From assembly GCF_011397635.1 (NCBI RefSeq), contig NC_064758.1:20333013-20397012 (forward strand): a stretch of DNA of 64,000 nucleotides. The letters run 5' to 3'. A program made the position numbers and the translations under genes. Each line of letters opens with the position of its first letter. Position 1 is the first letter of the stretch. The notes beneath the pieces were generated by a model. It worked only from the letters and a program-made list of their open reading frames with translations. It made no database searches and was not told the DNA's origin. Origin of the DNA: Epinephelus fuscoguttatus (Eukaryota; Chordata; Actinopteri; Perciformes; Serranidae). This document shows positions 60,730-64,000 of the stretch, one piece after another.

Positions 60730-63700
60730 TGGCTTGTTGACATAAACATTGTATACAGATGGACTGGGAGCAACATTATCAACCTTTTCTGCTCCAGCTT
60801 TATGTTTTTATGTTTATCCTTTATCAACTCTTTCTATCTTGATTTCATGATTATTTCTGCTTGACCTCTGACATTATGAAAGGATCCACATGAAAGGGTG
60901 GTGGGAGGTGACGGCAGTCAGTACCACACATCTGTCTTACAGTGTAGGTAACTTATTCACAATTTTGGGGCCTTGTCACCCCCAATCAGATGGGCTGTTT
61001 CAACATCAAGTGCATCACGGCTACAAGTATTTTTTTTCCTATATAGCCATACTCTGCCTTTCTCTGCCTCTGATTGGCTTACCCTAGTATTCTTACCCTA
61101 ATCCTAACCAATCTCACTCCTCTTGCCTAAACCTACTCAAACCAACCAACAAATGGAATAAATACTGGCCAACCAGAGGGAGAGTAGGAAGGATCATGGG
61201 AAAAAAAACTTCGACGCCACAGGCAGTAGGTCTTTTTTTCCCCCACATTTTTTTCCCGCATTGCTAGTGGTAGCTTTGCAGCCCAGTAGGTGGGCCGGCC
61301 TATCTGACATTTGCTCAACTTGCCAGATTGCCAGTCTGAGCATGACAGTATGTATACCTATATGCTATCTGAAAATACTACACAAGGACTTTCACATCGT
61401 AGCAACCTAATACAATTAACCCTTCACTAAGCCCCGCCCCTTTGTGATGGTCCGTCAAGCTGTCGGATTAAGCATGGAGCCCACACTGTAACTAACTGCA
61501 CAAATTTTATCACCTTTTTGGAAAAACAAAAAAGCGATTCCAGAGAGAAGCAGACCGAGGGGTCTGCAGTCTGTGTTTGAAGGATATATCCAGGATGTCA
61601 AACTGACTCAGCAGCAACAACAGGTTAAAAAGACAAAGATAGTTTGAAGCTAAAGACGAACTACAAAGGAAAACTTTGGCAATATTCAACCAGCTGTGTG
61701 TCATCACAGTGTGTGCAGATGAATGGTGTTTGGCCTCCCTTCTGTGCTGACGCCAGCACCTGTTCATCTGCACATGCTGTGATGACACATAGCTAGTTCA
61801 ATATTGACAAAGTTTCCCTGCTTCCCTTCACTGGTCCCTGGAGAGCAGGGTCAGTCTTCATTCTTAGAATCATTAAAAAGCAAAAACAGTATACATTCAG
61901 TAGGCTATATCTTCAGTAGCTAGCTAGCTAACCCTACACTTTTCAGGGTTTGATTTTGGTTTTGGAACATGGAAGAAACGTATATCTTTTTCCAACCTCT
62001 CCAGGTAACGAGTATCATTAATACACGACGTGCCCCAGACACAACATTTAGCTTCAAATCCACAAAACCAGCCTGAAAATGAAGGAAATCTGAAACAATT
62101 GCATTGGAGTCAATGGAGCACAGCTGTGTTGTTGTCGGATGCTGGTCTGAGCCTGCCTGATGCTACGTATGATTGGTCAGTCTGCATCTGGGGGTGGGAC
62201 TTAGCGAAGGGTCAGTTATACTGTTTGTGATATAGCTTTAATATTGTGTTTGAGCATGAGGCTAGCTGAAGAATTAACCTCATGACACCTTGGAATGACA
62301 TTGTGACACTAGTGCTATCAAAATACTCTCCAGATCTCAAGGACTTACATTGATTGCATCTAATTTCTAATCTAATTGTCATTGTTTTATTTCTTTGTTT
62401 GCTGAGATGCTGTTATAATCTCAACAGCACAATCCTGCTTTAACCTTTTGTGTCAGGTGTGTCATTGATTTGCTAATTGTGCAAATAAAGTAAAACTCAA
62501 AGACTCAAAAGACACTTTTAATTATTAATTTAGAAATTTTTTTCTCATCAAAATACTTCATGTTTTGTGACCACAACATACAACCTGAAGCCATGTAGCT
62601 TTTTATTTAAACAAAAAGAGTTTTCCTTAAGGCACTGTAGCTGCATGCAAACCGTTCTGCTCATTTGCAGCTAAAGACAGAAACACATTTAATGCTCCGG
62701 CAGAAATAATTGAATTCAGTGCAGTATTCTGGGAGTCAGTCCGTCTGGTCCAAGAAGCCATGAATGTTAGTTGTTTAACCTTCATACATTATGCAGCTTG
62801 TTCTCAGCAGTGTCAGCTCTACTACTCTATCAAATCAGTCATTGTAGGGTTCTTCAGTCCCTTGAAATTGCCTCTCATTTGACACTTTTGCATTCACTCA
62901 CTAACATTACCTCCATCCACAAGTGGGGCAAAAGAGCACACTTAAAATGCATGGATATGAGAAAGAAATGCACTTGTGTTGATCTATAAACAGTATTTGT
63001 TTTGTTTTTCACCTTGTCTCTTAGAATAAGACCAGCAGCACTTTTCTGTGAACCTTTTAAACCTCATTAAGTTAACTGTGGCTGAATAGTCATGCTTCTA
63101 CATTCGTCTTTCTTCGAAGGCCACCACAACTTACATGTAACAAGACAGGGTGCGTACTGACCCATACATCACCTTGGCATTTGCAGCTCAACAGAATCAC
63201 AAGGCCTTAGGTAGACATGTGTTTTCTGAGAGTCATCTGAAGACATGGGATGATGTTTGTCTCCAGCGTGAAATGCCCAGACAGTCCTCAGGGCAACTGG
63301 GTGCTTACAGAGCAAACCTGCACTTGTTACCTGTGCACTGTTCAACTCCTAATGTAATCCACCAAGCCAGTGTGACACATGTGTTATCGACTTCTCCCGT
63401 ACCCCACTCATATCATACTGTTCCGCCTAGTTGGAGCCAATTCCACAGGAATTACGCACACCATGAAACCATTACCAACTGTTGGAAAAAAACTAACAGC
63501 AGCATGAGGCCAGTCGGCTCAGAGCTAACATGCCCATCACTATTTTGACAGCCCTGCATCACCAACCTGGTCGGCATCACATGCATGAAGTTTGTCTGAA
63601 AAATGTCAAAAAATGTTCTGTTGTTTGTTATTAATGGATATTAATTTATAAATCAGTATTTTAGGGCAGCAGTTCTCAATCTTTTTACATTTAAGGCTCT

Positions 63701-64000
63701 CCAAGTATCACCATTATGACTGGTGCTGAAATACAACTGGCAGTTGACGCAGGAGGGCAGGTTAAGCCCCTAATCAGAAGATTATTTATTGCTAACCGTT
63801 GTCAGTTACAGTTACACAGTGCAAAGGGATAGCAGCAGAACTGGCACTCGCACTAACACATGGAGAGTTTCTATGATTTGAGGACACCGGGGGCTTAGCC
63901 TGCACCTCTGTAGGGGGTCTGGGGGCATTTTTTTAATGAACAAGCTCTATTTTGAAGCTTTTTTAATGCACTCTGGCATCGTATTTACCCTCAAAAACTG
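60730..64000. other. Region downstream of masp2 exon 6
   Basis: This is either a masp2 intron or intergenic DNA. It contains an inverted copy of the srm-promoter repeat (about 61065-61195), AATAAA signals near 61157 and 62484, and otherwise unremarkable AT-rich sequence. No CCP-module exon (paired Cys with a WxxxxPxC pattern) or trypsin-like exon was found up to the right edge. Confidence 0.55.

Noticed and set aside
63150-63548. 132-aa + strand frame near the right edge
   Set aside because: It is long for chance but has no splice context, domain or residue pattern, and shows no match to CCP or protease modules of masp2.

Overview
The window is vertebrate nuclear DNA, almost certainly from a ray-finned fish and probably a percomorph. 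The evidence is multi-exon genes with GT-AG introns, a Tc1-type transposon, and many interspersed repeats of the kinds familiar from teleost genomes (tRNA-headed SINE, LINE tails, TIR MITEs, foldback elements, hAT fragments). Nothing bacterial, viral or CRISPR-like was seen.

Four protein genes were found, all on the + strand. (1) exosc10 (192-17830): the complete nuclear exosome 3'-5' exoribonuclease, 25 coding exons, 890 aa, with all DEDD-Y catalytic residues. (2) srm (26669-28819): complete spermidine synthase, 8 coding exons, 292 aa. (3) A two-exon preprosomatostatin (35751-36461) whose hormone is the [Pro2]-somatostatin-14 form, the fish orthologue of cortistatin (cort/sst3). (4) The 5' part of masp2 (56783-60729): signal peptide, CUB1, EGF and CUB2. 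The CCP and serine-protease exons are absent and would lie beyond the right edge, unless this locus makes only a short form. In human the order EXOSC10-SRM-MASP2 is also found on 1p36.22, so the block is ancient. CORT lies in the same human band but not between SRM and MASP2.

Layout: 1-18.1 kb exosc10, whose introns carry several MITEs and a 1.6-kb Tc1-family element (5678-7304) with an interrupted transposase; 18.1-26.2 kb a repeat-rich spacer with diverged local duplications, two hAT-type remnants and a second copy of the exosc10 3'UTR; 26.2-29.6 kb srm, with a promoter that overlaps a dispersed repeat; 29.6-35.4 kb a spacer with a MITE and a large foldback element; 35.4-36.7 kb the somatostatin gene with a TATA box and CRE-like sites; 36.7-56.8 kb a 20-kb gene-free stretch with LINE fragments, a SINE, microsatellites and some single-copy-looking blocks that could be conserved enhancers; 56.8-64 kb masp2 and its downstream flank.

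The genes do not form one pathway: RNA decay, polyamine synthesis, a peptide hormone and lectin-pathway complement are neighbours by conserved synteny only. The observations most worth a second look are the DD38E spacing of the Tc1 element, the transposed exosc10 3'UTR copy, the repeat-derived srm promoter, a cryptic 30-bp exon or alternative end in exosc10, and the stop codon directly after masp2 CUB2. All intron-exon boundaries were read by eye from splice signals, phase and family knowledge, without transcript data.
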